From: Tetrahymena thermophila SB210
Lineage: Eukaryota > Ciliophora > Oligohymenophorea > Hymenostomatida > Tetrahymenidae
Direction of reading: 5' to 3'
Assembly (NCBI RefSeq): GCF_000189635.1
Contig: NW_002476463.1
Coordinates: forward strand, 1,178,001 to 1,242,000
Length of the DNA stretch: 64,000 nucleotides
The notes beneath the pieces were generated by a model. That model had not been told where the DNA came from. It saw only the letters and a list, made by a program, of their open reading frames with translations, and made no database searches. Made by a program: the position numbers and the translations under genes. Position 1 is the first letter of the stretch. Each line of letters begins with the position of its first letter. Shown in pieces: positions 48,663 through 60,778 of the stretch.

Positions 48663-51600
48663 TCAGAAATGTTCATAAATCATAGGTAACAGATAATTTT
48701 TAACATGCTCTCTAGAGTTGTAAATATATTAGAGTAGTTTTTCTTCTGTACTAAAAAATGTAATTACTGGCTTTTAGTTGTAGAAAATATTTCTAAAATC
48801 AGTATGCTCTTACTACGATAAATCCTAATTTAAAATTAAAATCAATAGTTCTACTTATAAGTTGGTTAAAATAGTACAAAGCTCATCAAATAATTATTAA
48901 TTTTTGATTTAAAGTTACTAGTCAGTAATAAAAATAAGATATGTGTAAAATTCTTTAACTCTTTATTATTATTATTAATCATTTTTTTCATTATATTTCT
49001 TTTCAGAAATATAATAAGATATTTTTTCATCAGTATTAAGTATAAACTACTTTATGGCTGCTTAAATACCTTAATGAAATAAAAACTCACCAGAAATAAG
49101 ACATGGATTTTAACTGATTTATATTTAATTTGATTGACTTTATAATAGAGGACTTTATTCATAAATGATAGAAGTATTAACTTATGATTACATCATTTTT
49201 TACTTTTATTCATAATTTTGATTATCTTATTTCTAAGGATTTTGATTAATTGCATTGTTTTATTATTAATTTAATTAATTTATTTAAGACAATTAATCTG
49301 TTTTTTGATATTCTTTCTATTAATTTTTATTGGATACAACTTAACAATAGGTCTATTGGTTACTTTAAATAAATTTATTGACTTACTCCTAATTATTATT
49401 ATTATTATTTAAGGTTTAACAATAATTTTCTTCATTCAGAAGTTTATTTTTGGTAAATCTTTTCTTTAAAATTGTAGGAGACTAAATACTATCCATAACT
49501 TCAATAATATTATTGTTTTCATAACTCTTTAGCATACTATTCCCTTAACTAATATTATCAATGTATTATGAATTTAATCCAGAAAAACTTTCTCCTAAAT
49601 TATTTGGTTTTGCAAACTTAGAAACTTGAAAATTTTGGCTGTCTAACATGTAATTCTATTATGACTTAAATTTGTTTTTGTTAACAATATTATCACTTGA
49701 ATCAAAATTATTAAATTCATTTTTATTGTTTGAATTTAGTTAGCTTAATTTTGGGCTTGAATCTACAAATTTATTTTCTGAGACGAAATTATGAGAAATT
49801 ATTTATTCAGAACTTCCTACTTTAATGAATTCTTCCTAATTTTCAGTATTGTGATTTTTTAAATTATTTCTTTATGTACTAAAAGTGTATTTTCTTATTA
49901 AAGAGTTTGGATTCAGGAGTGAATCATCTTGATTAAACTAAGTTAACTATAAGTTTAATTATTGATTTTAATTATTTGTAATATGTTATATATTAGCTTT
50001 AAGTCTTAGCTGAAGCTTTTGTGCAAATGTAGGTTTTTTATTTTATTAGGCTACATTATCACTTAATTTTATTTCTTCAAATTAATTGTTAAAGGAATCT
50101 TTTAAATTTTTTTATTCATTTTAAATTGGTCTACTAAATGAAGATCGATTTTATTCTTATTTTTATATTTTCTTACAGTTTTATAAGAAAGCTTTTTAAC
50201 TTTGTTAAAGTTATTGAATTTCATTCTAATTTTATTTAAATATTCCATATTTCTCTAAACTTTTAAAGTCTTTATTAAGTAACTTTTCGAAGAATATTTT
50301 GATGAAAATATTTTCAAATATTTCTAATTTAGAATTTAAAGTTTTTAAATTAATAAATTGCGCTAGCTGCTAGTAGTTATGATCTTCAAAACAATAGTTT
50401 AGCAAACCGATTTGATCTCTTTCTTTAAATAAAATATCTTTGATTAAATCATTTTAAACAGTATAAGATCTAAATAGAGAATATTTGCTAAAGCAAGCTT
50501 AAATAGTGCATACTTTAAAATAACTATCAGTGAAAATTTGATATTTATTAGCTATTTCTTATAGCTCTGGATTATTAATATTTTATTATTTGAATAGTTT
50601 ACATAGCATATTAAATGCCTGTCTTTTAAGATGAGGTGAGTAAAGTACACATTTTTCTAGCATATTTGTTAAAATAATCCCTGCATTTTTGTAATTTTTT
50701 AAAGTAATTTGATGTTAAGCTTATTCAATGGCGTAGTACTAAAAGAAAATATCTGAGCTGAATTCATAGCGACATAGCTTGAATTAATCAATTACTTTTT
50801 TTACTTAAAAGTAGCATTTTTGATTTGAAAAATTTTCAATTCGAGTGCTTTTTCTTTGTTTAATTTTATAGTTTTGTTTCTTAATTGATTGCTTACTTTG
50901 ACTTGCAGTTTTAGCTCTAGAACGATCAATCCAACTCGAAGCAGATAATTGTTATTGATTCGATTATGTTAGCTTATCAAATAAGTCCTTTATGGCATAT
51001 TTTAAATGTGCATTTTTATAATTTCTATAACTGTCAGGTAAATATTTTTGAAGTTGCTATCTATTTTTATTATTATTCTAAATTGGGGATTCTAAAAAAC
51101 TAAAAATGTTATTTTAATACCCATATGTACAAAAATGTTTCTAAAATTTGTTATCCTTCTGCTCTTTAGATTTATCTGTTTCATTTTTTAGTTCGTTCTT
51201 TTTAAATTTTATCAGGTAAAAATTGACAAATTAATCTAAGATTTGAATAGAATCTGACAGAGAGTTATTCAACTTATTTGTTAGAAGTTATAAATAACAC
51301 TCATACATAAATCTCTTATTAGAATCTGGCAAATATAACTTGCTTATACTTATTAATTCATGAACTTGTTCAATTAATACTTCTTAATGATATGTCTCTT
51401 TGCTTTATACAGCAAGTGAATAAAGTGCTTTTATTAAATTGAGTTTTCTATTGTACAAATTCCAAAAATGGTCATTTTTTTCTAAATATTGATAATTATT
51501 ATCTTTTTATTCTTTATTATTTAGGTGCCTTTCAAACTTAAATTGGTATAGAGCTTATTATTGATCACCATTCTCCTTATATATATTTGCAAAATCTTTG

Positions 51601-53684
51601 ATGTTTTTTACTATCTGAACTCCATTTATCTCATGGTCATAAAATCCTAACTCGTATTTTGCAAACACAACTGATTTCTAGAAATTTTCTATTGATTCTT
51701 AATATCTACCACATTTATAGTGAATAACACCTATGTTATTATAGCAAACTCCTAGCGCTCGGTTATTTCTAAATTTATCAAAGTGTTAAATTTGAATATT
51801 CAAGTTGATAAGAGACATGCTTTCATTATCTTTGTACAGGTTTTACGTAGTAAAAGCCAGCATCTTAAAAAGATTTTGAAAACTGTTAAATAATTCCTAG
51901 GTATCACTTGAAAAACATTGCTCCTTTTAACTTTGTTCCTACTACTGTGAATCATAGTTATTCAAATCTTCGAAAATCCACATATCTTTGTTTATGTCTT
52001 CTATGGTCGGTAAATACTAAACCAAATTATCTTTAACTTACTTTTTTTAATCATTTTCTTGAGAAATCATTTAGTTTAAAATCTTTGTTAAATGAATAAC
52101 AGGATTTAAAAACGAAGTCCCAAACTACAAAGAGTATTTTCCATGTATTATTAAAACGAGTATAGTAATTCCTAAACTGATATAAGAAAATAGTACATTG
52201 TAATATAATATTTATTGCTAAATGCTATTTGAATATTATTCCATTTTTTCTTTTGAAAGAATGTCTAAAAATAGAAAAGCATTTTTAACCTAAAACTTCG
52301 GAGCTGGATTAACTTTTCTTTAATACTCATATTTTGGCAATTTATCAATAAATGTTACAATATTTTTAATCACTAAACACTCAGTCCCGTTTCTGTTGTA
52401 TTCAAACAGATATTAATTTGATAAAGTAAATCCAAATAAATCTGCAAAGCTTGTATTTTTTATGATAAAGTCATTATTTTATGTGATATTGTTTAAAAAG
52501 TATATTGCTTAGTTTTAATCTTATAAGTATTATGTTTCTATGTCTTTTATAGTTACAACTTAAGTCCTTTACAAATTTTATTCAGAATTGTAAACCACAG
52601 TGAGGTAAGAAGGATTCAAAACAAATTAAAGCTTTGAATTATTACCAAAATGTTCAAAATATTTTGGAATTAAAGTGAGATCTAATGTCAAACAAAAAAC
52701 AGAATATTTAGTATATTCTGAATTAGGGTCATTTGACTCATATTTTAGTCTCCTTTTACAAAAAGGTTGTAATAAAAGAGGAGTTACATCTGTAAAAAAT
52801 ACGGAAGGGTTAAAAATCATCGTTGAATAATTTTCCATAGTTGGGTTGTAATAATATCTGCATCTAACATCCATGAGATACTATCCAATATAAGGGCAAC
52901 CTTTAGGAGGAACGTACCCTTTGTAAGTAACATTAGCACTCACAGCGTAGATTAATCCATCATAATCAAATCCATAATAAAAGTCTTTGAATTTCATCCA
53001 TCTTCCATTTTCGTTTTTATTAACTAGCTAAATAGATTTCTTTATAGATTCAATGAGTATTGCTTCATGTAACCTTTATAACTATGTTTGATCTAATTCT
53101 GTTAAGAAAGATTAACTAACTAAATGCCTTTTTTAAATTAAATAAACTGATAAAAAAAACAACTAATAAGTAAAGAAAATAGTAAAAATTAGAGGAAAGC
53201 ATTATTTAAAAAAATAATTTTACCAAGCAGAAGTCAAAATAGAGTTTTTTTTAAACATTTATAACACAATCTGGTTTTCTTTTTAATTGTAAATCCTATC
53301 TAAATTAAGAATAGCTGGTATGTACTTACTATTTTTTATTACTTTGCCCTGTATAACATTCCCGAAAAATTCATTGACTAAGTTCATCTACCAATCAATT
53401 TTTTAAGTTTACGAGCTTAGCTAATATACTATTGCAGAATTTAGGAGTTTGGAACTTGTGATCTAATCTTAGAATAAATTATTTGAGAAGTCTTTAACTA
53501 TTTAGAAGCAGACATCTTAAAAGTAAATTAATATTAAATAAGTAGAGATTACTAACACAAGAGTTGGAAAGAGAGTGATTACTAATATAACTGACTGAGT
53601 TTTATGATTCTACAAAAATCTGCTTATAAAGTTTAGACCTTAGCCAGATTCTTTGTTTTTGTTTTTAGAATAATTGTATTTCAT
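48663..53684 (-). CDS. Cache-like receptor with TPR and C-terminal vWA-like domain, copy 2
   Basis: Two exons (53684-53224, 53127-48663) with a 96-nt intron give 1,642 codons, 1,641 residues. The architecture is that of copy 1: TM1, extracellular Cache-like region, TM2 with HAMP-like follow-on, TPR helices, N/Q-rich linker, vWA-like end. It is 14 residues shorter, largely from loss in the linker around 50155-50205. In the sensor region it reads NPTMENYSTMIFNPSVFFTD where copy 1 has SPTMGNYSTMVFNPSILYTD, a set of changes near one another. The C-terminus is YLLPMIYEHF where copies 1 and 3 have YLYPMIYEHF. The exon sum divides by three and the frame is open throughout, so I take it as a functional gene. 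Confidence 0.87.
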
Positions 53685-54144
53685 ATATGATAGATTTCTA
53701 TTCCTTTATGTGCGTATTGATTTTCAAACTGTTTGTTTTTCTACTAACCAAATATAAATCGAAAGAGTAAAATTTTCCTTCTTATGAAAATTTTATAATT
53801 AATTTATCTGTTATTTCACATTTATTTATGAAATTTACCACCAGTTTATTTTCAAATTAACATAATATAAATTAAATTTTGTATAATAAATATTTATATG
53901 TCGTATTATATTAAGACAAAGGATTAATTGTATAAAAAATTGCTTTCATTTTTTTTTGAGAAAATCTCATTTTAATTTTTGTAAAAATTGTTAATAAAAA
54001 AAATAATTATGTAATTTTTACTTATCCTTTTTAAAAAACAATTATTTTAATTCTTATTAAATATTTTTCATATTATCAAATTATTTTAGAAAGATAAAAA
54101 AGATATTTTTTATTTAAAATTTATTATAAATATTTTGATAGCAA
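53685..54144. other. Upstream flank of copy 2, shared part
   Basis: AT-rich sequence upstream of copy 2. It is still alignable to the flanks of copies 1 and 3 (for example ctactaaccaaatataaatc at about 53740) up to about 54145. It presumably carries the promoter. Confidence 0.6.
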
Positions 54145-54341
54145 GAGAATTTACAATCGGGGCGTTTATGGATCAGTAGGTAGAAAAAAAAATATTCTAC
54201 ACAAAATAATGAGTATAATTTTATTCGTATTTGCTATTTTATAAAATAATTAATTATTTTTACATTTATATATATATATATTATTTCTTTTTATATTTCT
54301 TACTTCTTTTTATATTTTTATATATTTCTTATTTCTTTTTA
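54145..54341. other. Segment unique to the unit 2 flank
   Basis: Here the flank departs from those of copies 1 and 3. It begins with a GC-richer stretch for this genome (caatcggggcgtttatggat at about 54156), followed by AT repeats of ttctta/tttata type at 54265-54335. It replaces roughly 450 nt present in the other two flanks. It may be a deletion scar, an insertion, or the trace of an excised element. Confidence 0.6.
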
Positions 54342-54403
54342 TTATAAAATTAATTAAAATACTTAAAAATATGAAATATGAAGAAACAATGAAAAAATAC
54401 AAT
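54342..54403. repeat. Junction repeat before unit 3
   Basis: Second copy of the 62-nt junction sequence also found at 48378-48440, almost identical. It directly abuts the homology of unit 3. Confidence 0.8.
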
Positions 54404-57400
54404 AGTTTTTAAATTAACTTAAAAACAATTTAAATTTCAAAAAATAAAACTTTAGTTAAATATAACTAAACTAATTTTACATAAGTTGTATTTTTTCTAA
54501 AAGAGTTTGTAAAATAATAGTATTTAATATATAAACAGCAATAAATAAAATACAAAATAGCTTTAAAAATTAAGATTAGCTTATAAATTATTAAACTAAT
54601 AAAGGGCTAATAGTATTTAATTTCTTCAGAAATGTTCATAAATCATAGGATACAGATAATTTTTAACATGCTCTCTAGAGTTGTAAATATATTAGAGTAG
54701 TTTTTCTTCTGTACTAAAAAATGTAATTACTGGCTTTTAGTTGTAGAAAATATTTCTAAAATCAGTATGCTCTTACTATGATAAATCCTAATTTAAAATT
54801 AAAATCAATAGTTCTACTTGTAAGTTGATTAAAATAGCACAAAGTTCGTCAAATAATTATTAATTTTTGATTTAAAGTTACTAGTCAGTAATAAAAATAA
54901 GATATGTGTAAAATTCTTTAACTCTTTATTATTATTATTAATCATTTTTTTCATTATATTTCTTTTCAGAAATATAATAAGATATTTTTTCATCAGTATT
55001 AAGTATAAACTACTTTATGGCTGCTTAAATACCTTAATGAAATAAAAACTCACCAGAAATAAGACATGGATTTTAACTGATTTATATTTAATTTGATTGA
55101 CTTTATAATAGAGGACTTTATTCATAAATGATAGAAGTATTAACTTATGATTACATCATTTTTTACTTTTATTCATAATTTTGATTATCTTATTTCTAAG
55201 GATTTTGATTAATTGCATTGTTTTATTATTAATTTAATTAATTTATTTAAGACAATTAATCTGTTTTTTGATATTCTTTCTATTAATTTTTATTGGATAC
55301 AACTTAACAATAGGTCTATTGGTTACTTTAAATAAATTTATTGACTTACTCCTAATTATTATTATTATTATTTAAGGTTTAACAATAATTTTCTTCATTC
55401 AGAAGTTTATTTTTGGTAAATCTTTTCTTTAAAATTGTAGGAGACTAAATACTATCCATAACTTCAATAATATTATTGTTTTCATAACTCTTTAGCATAC
55501 TATTCCCTTAACTAATATTATCAATGTATTATGAATTTAATCCAGAAAAACTTTCTCCTAAATTATTTGGTTTTGCAAACTTAGAAACTTGAAAATTTTG
55601 GCTGTCTAACATGTAATTCTATTATGACTTAAATTTGTTTTTGTTAACAATATTATCACTTGAATCAAAATTATTAAATTCATTTTTATTATTTGAATTT
55701 AGTTAGCTAAATTTTGGGCTTGAATCTACAAATTTATTTTCTGAGACGAAATTATGAGAAATTATTTCTTCCAAACTTCCTACTTTAATAAATTCTTCCT
55801 AATTTTCAGTATTGTGATTTTTTAAATTATTTCTTTATGGACTAAAAGTGTATTTCCTTATTAAAGAGTGTGGATTCAGGAGTGAATCATCTTGATTAAA
55901 CTAAGTTAACTATAAGTTTAATTATTGATTTTAATTATTTGTAATATGTTATATATTAGCTTTAAGTCTTAGCTGAAGCTTTTGTGCAAATTAAGGTTTT
56001 TTATTTTATTAGGCTATATTATCACTTAATTTTATTTCTTCAAATTAATTGTTAAAGGAATCTTTTAAATTTTTTTATTCATTTTAAATTGGTCTACTAA
56101 ATGAAGATCGATTTTATTCTTATTTTTATATTTTCTTACAGTTTTATAAGAAAGCATTTTAACTTTGTTAAAGTTATTGAATTTCATTCTAATTTTATTT
56201 ATATATTCCATATTTCTCTAAACTTTTAAAGTCTTTATTAAGTAACTTTTCGAAGAATATTTTGATGAAAATATTTTCAAATATTTCTAAATTAGAATTT
56301 AAAGTTTTTAAATTAATAAATTGCACTAGCTGCTAGTAGTTATGATCTTCAAAACAATAGTTTAGCAAACCGATTTGATCTCTTTCTTTAAATAAAATAT
56401 CTTTGATTAAATCACTTTAAACAGTATAAGATCTAAATAGAGAATAATTGCTAAAGCAAGCTTAAATAGTGCATACTTTAAAATAACTATCAGTGAAAAT
56501 TTGATATTTATTAGCTATTTCTTAAAGCTCTGGATTATTAATATTTTATTATTTGAATAGTTTACATAGCATATTAAATGCCTGTCTTTTAAGATGAGGT
56601 GAGTAAAGTACACATTTTTCTAGCATATTTGTTAAAATAGTCCCTGCATTTTTGTAATTTTTTAAAGTAATTTGATGTTAAGCTTATTCAAGAGCATAGT
56701 ACTAAAAGAAAATATCTGAGCTGAATTCATAGCGGCATAGCTTGTATTAATCAATTACTTTTTTTACTTAAAAGTAGCATTTTTGATTTGATAAACTTTC
56801 AATTCGAGTGCTTTTTCTTTGTTTAATTTTATAGTTTTGTTTCTTAATTGATTGCTTACTTTGACTTACAGTTTTAGCTTTGGAATGATCAATGCAACTC
56901 GAAGCAGATAATTGCTATTGATTCGATTATGTTAGCTTATTAAATAAGTCCTTTATGGCATATTTTAAATGTGTATTTTTATAATTTTTATAACTGTCAG
57001 GTAAATATTTTTGAAGTTACTATCTATTTTTATCATTATTCTAAATTGGGGATTCTAAAAAACTAAAAATGTTATTTTAATACTCATATGTACAAAAATA
57101 TTTCTAAAAATTATTATCCTTCTGCTCTTTAGATTTATCATCTTCATTTTTTAGCTCATTCTTTTTAAATTTTATCAGGTAAAAGTTGACAAATTAATCT
57201 AAGATTTGAATAGAATCTGACAGAGAGTTATTCAACTTATTTGTTAGAAGTTATAAATAACACTCATACATGAATCTCTTATTTGAATCTGGTAAATATA
57301 ACTTGCTTATACTTATTAATTCATGAACTTGTTCAATTAATACTTCTTAATAATATCTCTCTTTGCTTTGTACAGCAAGTGAATTAAGTGCTTTTATTTA

Positions 57401-60400
57401 ATTGAGTTTTCTATTGTACAAATTCCAAAAATGGTCATTTTTTTCTAAATATTGATAATTATTATCTTTTTATTCTTAATAATTTAGGTGCCTTTCAAAC
57501 TTATACTGGTATAGAGCTTATTCTTGATCACCATTCTGTTTATATATATTTGCAAAATCTTTGATGTTTTTTACTATCTGAACTCCATTTATATCATGAT
57601 CATAAAATCCTAACTCATATTTTGCAAACACAACTGATTTCTAGAAATTTTCTATTGATTCTTAATATCTACCACATTTATAGTGAATAACACCTATGTT
57701 ATTATAGCAAACTCCTAGCGCACGGTTATTTCTAAATTTATCAAAGTGTTAAATTTGAATATTCAAGTTGATAAGAGACATGCTTTCATTATCTTTGTAC
57801 AGGTTTTATGTAGTAAAAGCCAGCACCTTAAAAAGATTTTGAAAACTGTTAAATAATTGCTAGGTATCACTTGAAAAACATTGATCCTTTTAACTTTATT
57901 CCTACAACTGTGAATCATAGTTATTCAAATCTTCGTAAATCCACATATCTTTGTTTATGTCTTCTATGGTCGGTAAATACTAAACCAAATTATCTTTAAC
58001 TTACTTTTTTTAATCATTGTCTTGAGAAATCATTTAATTTAAAATCTTTGTTAAATGAATAACAGGATTTAAAAATGAAGTCCCAAACTACAAAGAGTAT
58101 TTTCCATGTATTATTAAAACTAGCATAGCTATTCCTAAACTGATATAAGAAAATAATATATTGTAATATAATATTTATTGCTAAATGCTATTTGAATATT
58201 ATTCCATTTTTTCTTTTGAAAGAATGTCTAAAAATAGAAAAGCATTTTTAACCTAAAACTTCGGAGCTGGATTAACTTTTCTTTAATACTCATATTTTGG
58301 CAATTTATCAATAAATGTGACTATATTTTTAATCACCAAACACTCAGACCCATTTCTGTTGTATTCGAATAGATATTGATTTGAAAAAGTAAATCCAAAT
58401 AAATCTGCAAAGCTTGCATTTTTTATGATAAAGTCATTATTTTATGTAATATTGTTTAGAAAGTATTCTGCTTAATTTTAATCTTATAAGTATTATGTTT
58501 CTATGTCTTTTATAGTCACAATTTGAGTTCTTTTTAAATTTTATTCAGAATTATAAACCACAGTGAGGTAAGAAGGATTCAAAACAAATTGTAGCTTTGA
58601 ATTTTTACCAAAATTTTCGAAATATTTTGGAATTAAAGTGAGATCTAATGTCAAACAAAGAACAGAATATTTAGTATATTATGAATTAGGATCATCTGAC
58701 TCATATTTTAGTCTTCTTTTACAAAAAGGTTGTAATATAAGAGGAGTCACATCTGTAAAAAATACAGAAGGGTTAAAAACCATCGTTGAATAATTTTCCA
58801 TAGTTGGGTTGTAATAATATCTGCATCTAACTTCCATGAGATACTATCCAATGTAAGGACAACCTTTAGGGGGAACATACCCTTTGTAAGTTACATTAAC
58901 ACTCACAGTGTAGAGTAATCCGTCGTAATCAAATCCTTAAAAAAAGTCTTTGAATTTTATCCATCTTCCATTTTCGTTTTTATTAACTAGCTAAATAGAT
59001 TTCCATATTGATTCAATGAGTATTGCTTCATCTAACTTTTTTAACTATATTTAATCTAATTCTGTTAAGAAAGATTAACTAACTAAATGCCTTTTTTAAA
59101 TTAAATAAACTGATAAAAAACAACTGATAAGTAAAGAAAATAGTAAAAATTAGAGGAAAGCATTATTTAAAAAAAATAATTTTACCAAGTAGAAGTCAAA
59201 ATAGAGTTTTTTTTAAACATTTATAACACAATCGGGTTTTCATTTTAATAGTAAGTCCTATCTAAATTGTGAATAGCTGGTATGTACTTACTATTTTTTA
59301 TTACTTTGCCCTGTATAACATTCCCGAAAAATACATTTACTAAGTTCATCTGCCAATCAATTTTTTGAGTTTAAGAGCTTAGCTGATATACTATTGCAGA
59401 ATTTAGAAGCTTGGAACTTGTGATCTAATCTTAGAATAAATTACTTGAGAAGTCTTTAACTATTTAGAAGCAGACATTTTAAAAGTAAATTAATATTAAA
59501 TAAGTAGAGACTACTAATATAAGAGTTGGAAAGAGAGTAATTACTAATATAACTAATTGTGTTTTATGATTCTACAAAAATTTGCTTATAAAGTTTAGAC
59601 CTTAACCAAATTCTTCGTTTTGGTTTTTAGGATACTTATATTTCATATATGATTGATTTCTATTACTCTCTGTTGATGTTAATTATTAAATTGTTTGTTT
59701 TTCTACTAACCAAATATAAATCAAAAGTGTAAAATTTTTTCCTTCTTATGAAAATTTTATAATTAATTTATCTGTTATTTCACATTTATTTATGATATTT
59801 ATCACCAGTTTATTTCCAAATTAACCTAATATAAATTAAGTTTTGTATAATAAATATTTATAATTAGTTTTACATTAAGGCAAAGGATTATTTGTATAAA
59901 AAATTGCTTTCATTTTTTTTTTTTTGAAAAATATCATTTTAATTTTTGTAAAAATTGTTAATAAAAAAAATAATTATGTAATTTTTACTTATCCTTTTTA
60001 AAAAACACTTATTTTAATTCTTATTAAATATTTTTCATATTATCAAATTATTTTTTAGATTTTAGAAAGATAAAAATGATATTTTTTATTTAAAAGGTAT
60101 TATAAATATTTTAATAACAAGATTATAATTTAGACAATATCAATAAAGAAAGAAATAAATTCCAGGTACATTTTAAAGAATAGGTATTTTTTAAGATAAA
60201 TTTTCTTTTTTATTTAATTTAATGGTAATAATAAAATTTCTATTTTTTTCAATCAAAAAATTATTGATAAGTATAATTTTTAAATTAATAAGTTTTGTCA
60301 ATTATTTATTATTTTTCATAATTAAATTTGAGAGATTAAAATTGATTAATATAAAATAAAATTATATCATAAAAAGTTCAATTAATTTTTTGTTGTTGCA

Positions 60401-60520
60401 TTATTTAAACGCATTTTAGCATTCTATTATTAATTTTGTTTTGCTAATATTTTATAATTTATTTTAAGTATTATATCTTTTTATTTAACTATTATTGCCA
60501 ATTTTTATAATTAAGAGTAA
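54404..60520 (-). repeat. Tandem unit 3
   Basis: Third direct repeat, containing copy 3 and an upstream flank that is alignable to that of unit 1 up to about 60520. After that the sequence is unique. Confidence 0.85.
54626..59646 (-). CDS. Cache-like receptor with TPR and C-terminal vWA-like domain, copy 3
   Basis: Two exons (59646-59186, 59090-54626) with a 95-nt intron give 1,642 codons, 1,641 residues, the same length as copy 2. The N-terminus MKYKYPKNQNEEFGQGLNFI differs from copies 1 and 2 at several places, and the sensor region carries its own changes (MEVRCRYYYNPTMENYS; a Gln-containing GFDYDG segment near 58935 read through TAA). TM1, TM2, TPR, N/Q linker and the vWA-like end are as in copy 1. 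The C-terminal half is almost identical to copy 2. The exon sum divides by three and no break is seen. Shared intron position (just after the extracellular SxxTW) shows that the intron predates the duplications. Confidence 0.87.
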
Positions 60521-60778
60521 AAATTAATATCAAATTTTTAAAAAGTGATGAGATAAATTAAAAAAATTAAATTAAATTTTGTTCGTTTTTAATAGGTTAA
60601 TGTTGAACTTTATTTATAAAATAAGTAGACAATATAAAAAGATAAAGTAAATAAAACAAGTAAAATATTTATTTGATGCAAATAAATACTTTTTAAAATT
60701 AGTGAAAGTTAATTTATTTATTTATTTTTTAATTAATTACATTATACTTAGTTAATATAGATAAATAAGAATATACTA
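59647..60778. other. Upstream flank of copy 3 and spacer
   Basis: About 1.1 kb. The part up to about 60520 resembles the flank of copy 1 and should include the copy 3 promoter. The rest is AT-rich spacer before the stop of the next minus-strand gene. Confidence 0.6.

Larger units (their letters stand above)
48441..54341 (-). repeat. Tandem unit 2
   Basis: Second direct repeat. Its 3' half is nearly identical to that of unit 3 (compare 48950-49700 with 54890-55640). The upstream flank beyond about 54145 does not match units 1 and 3. Confidence 0.85.
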
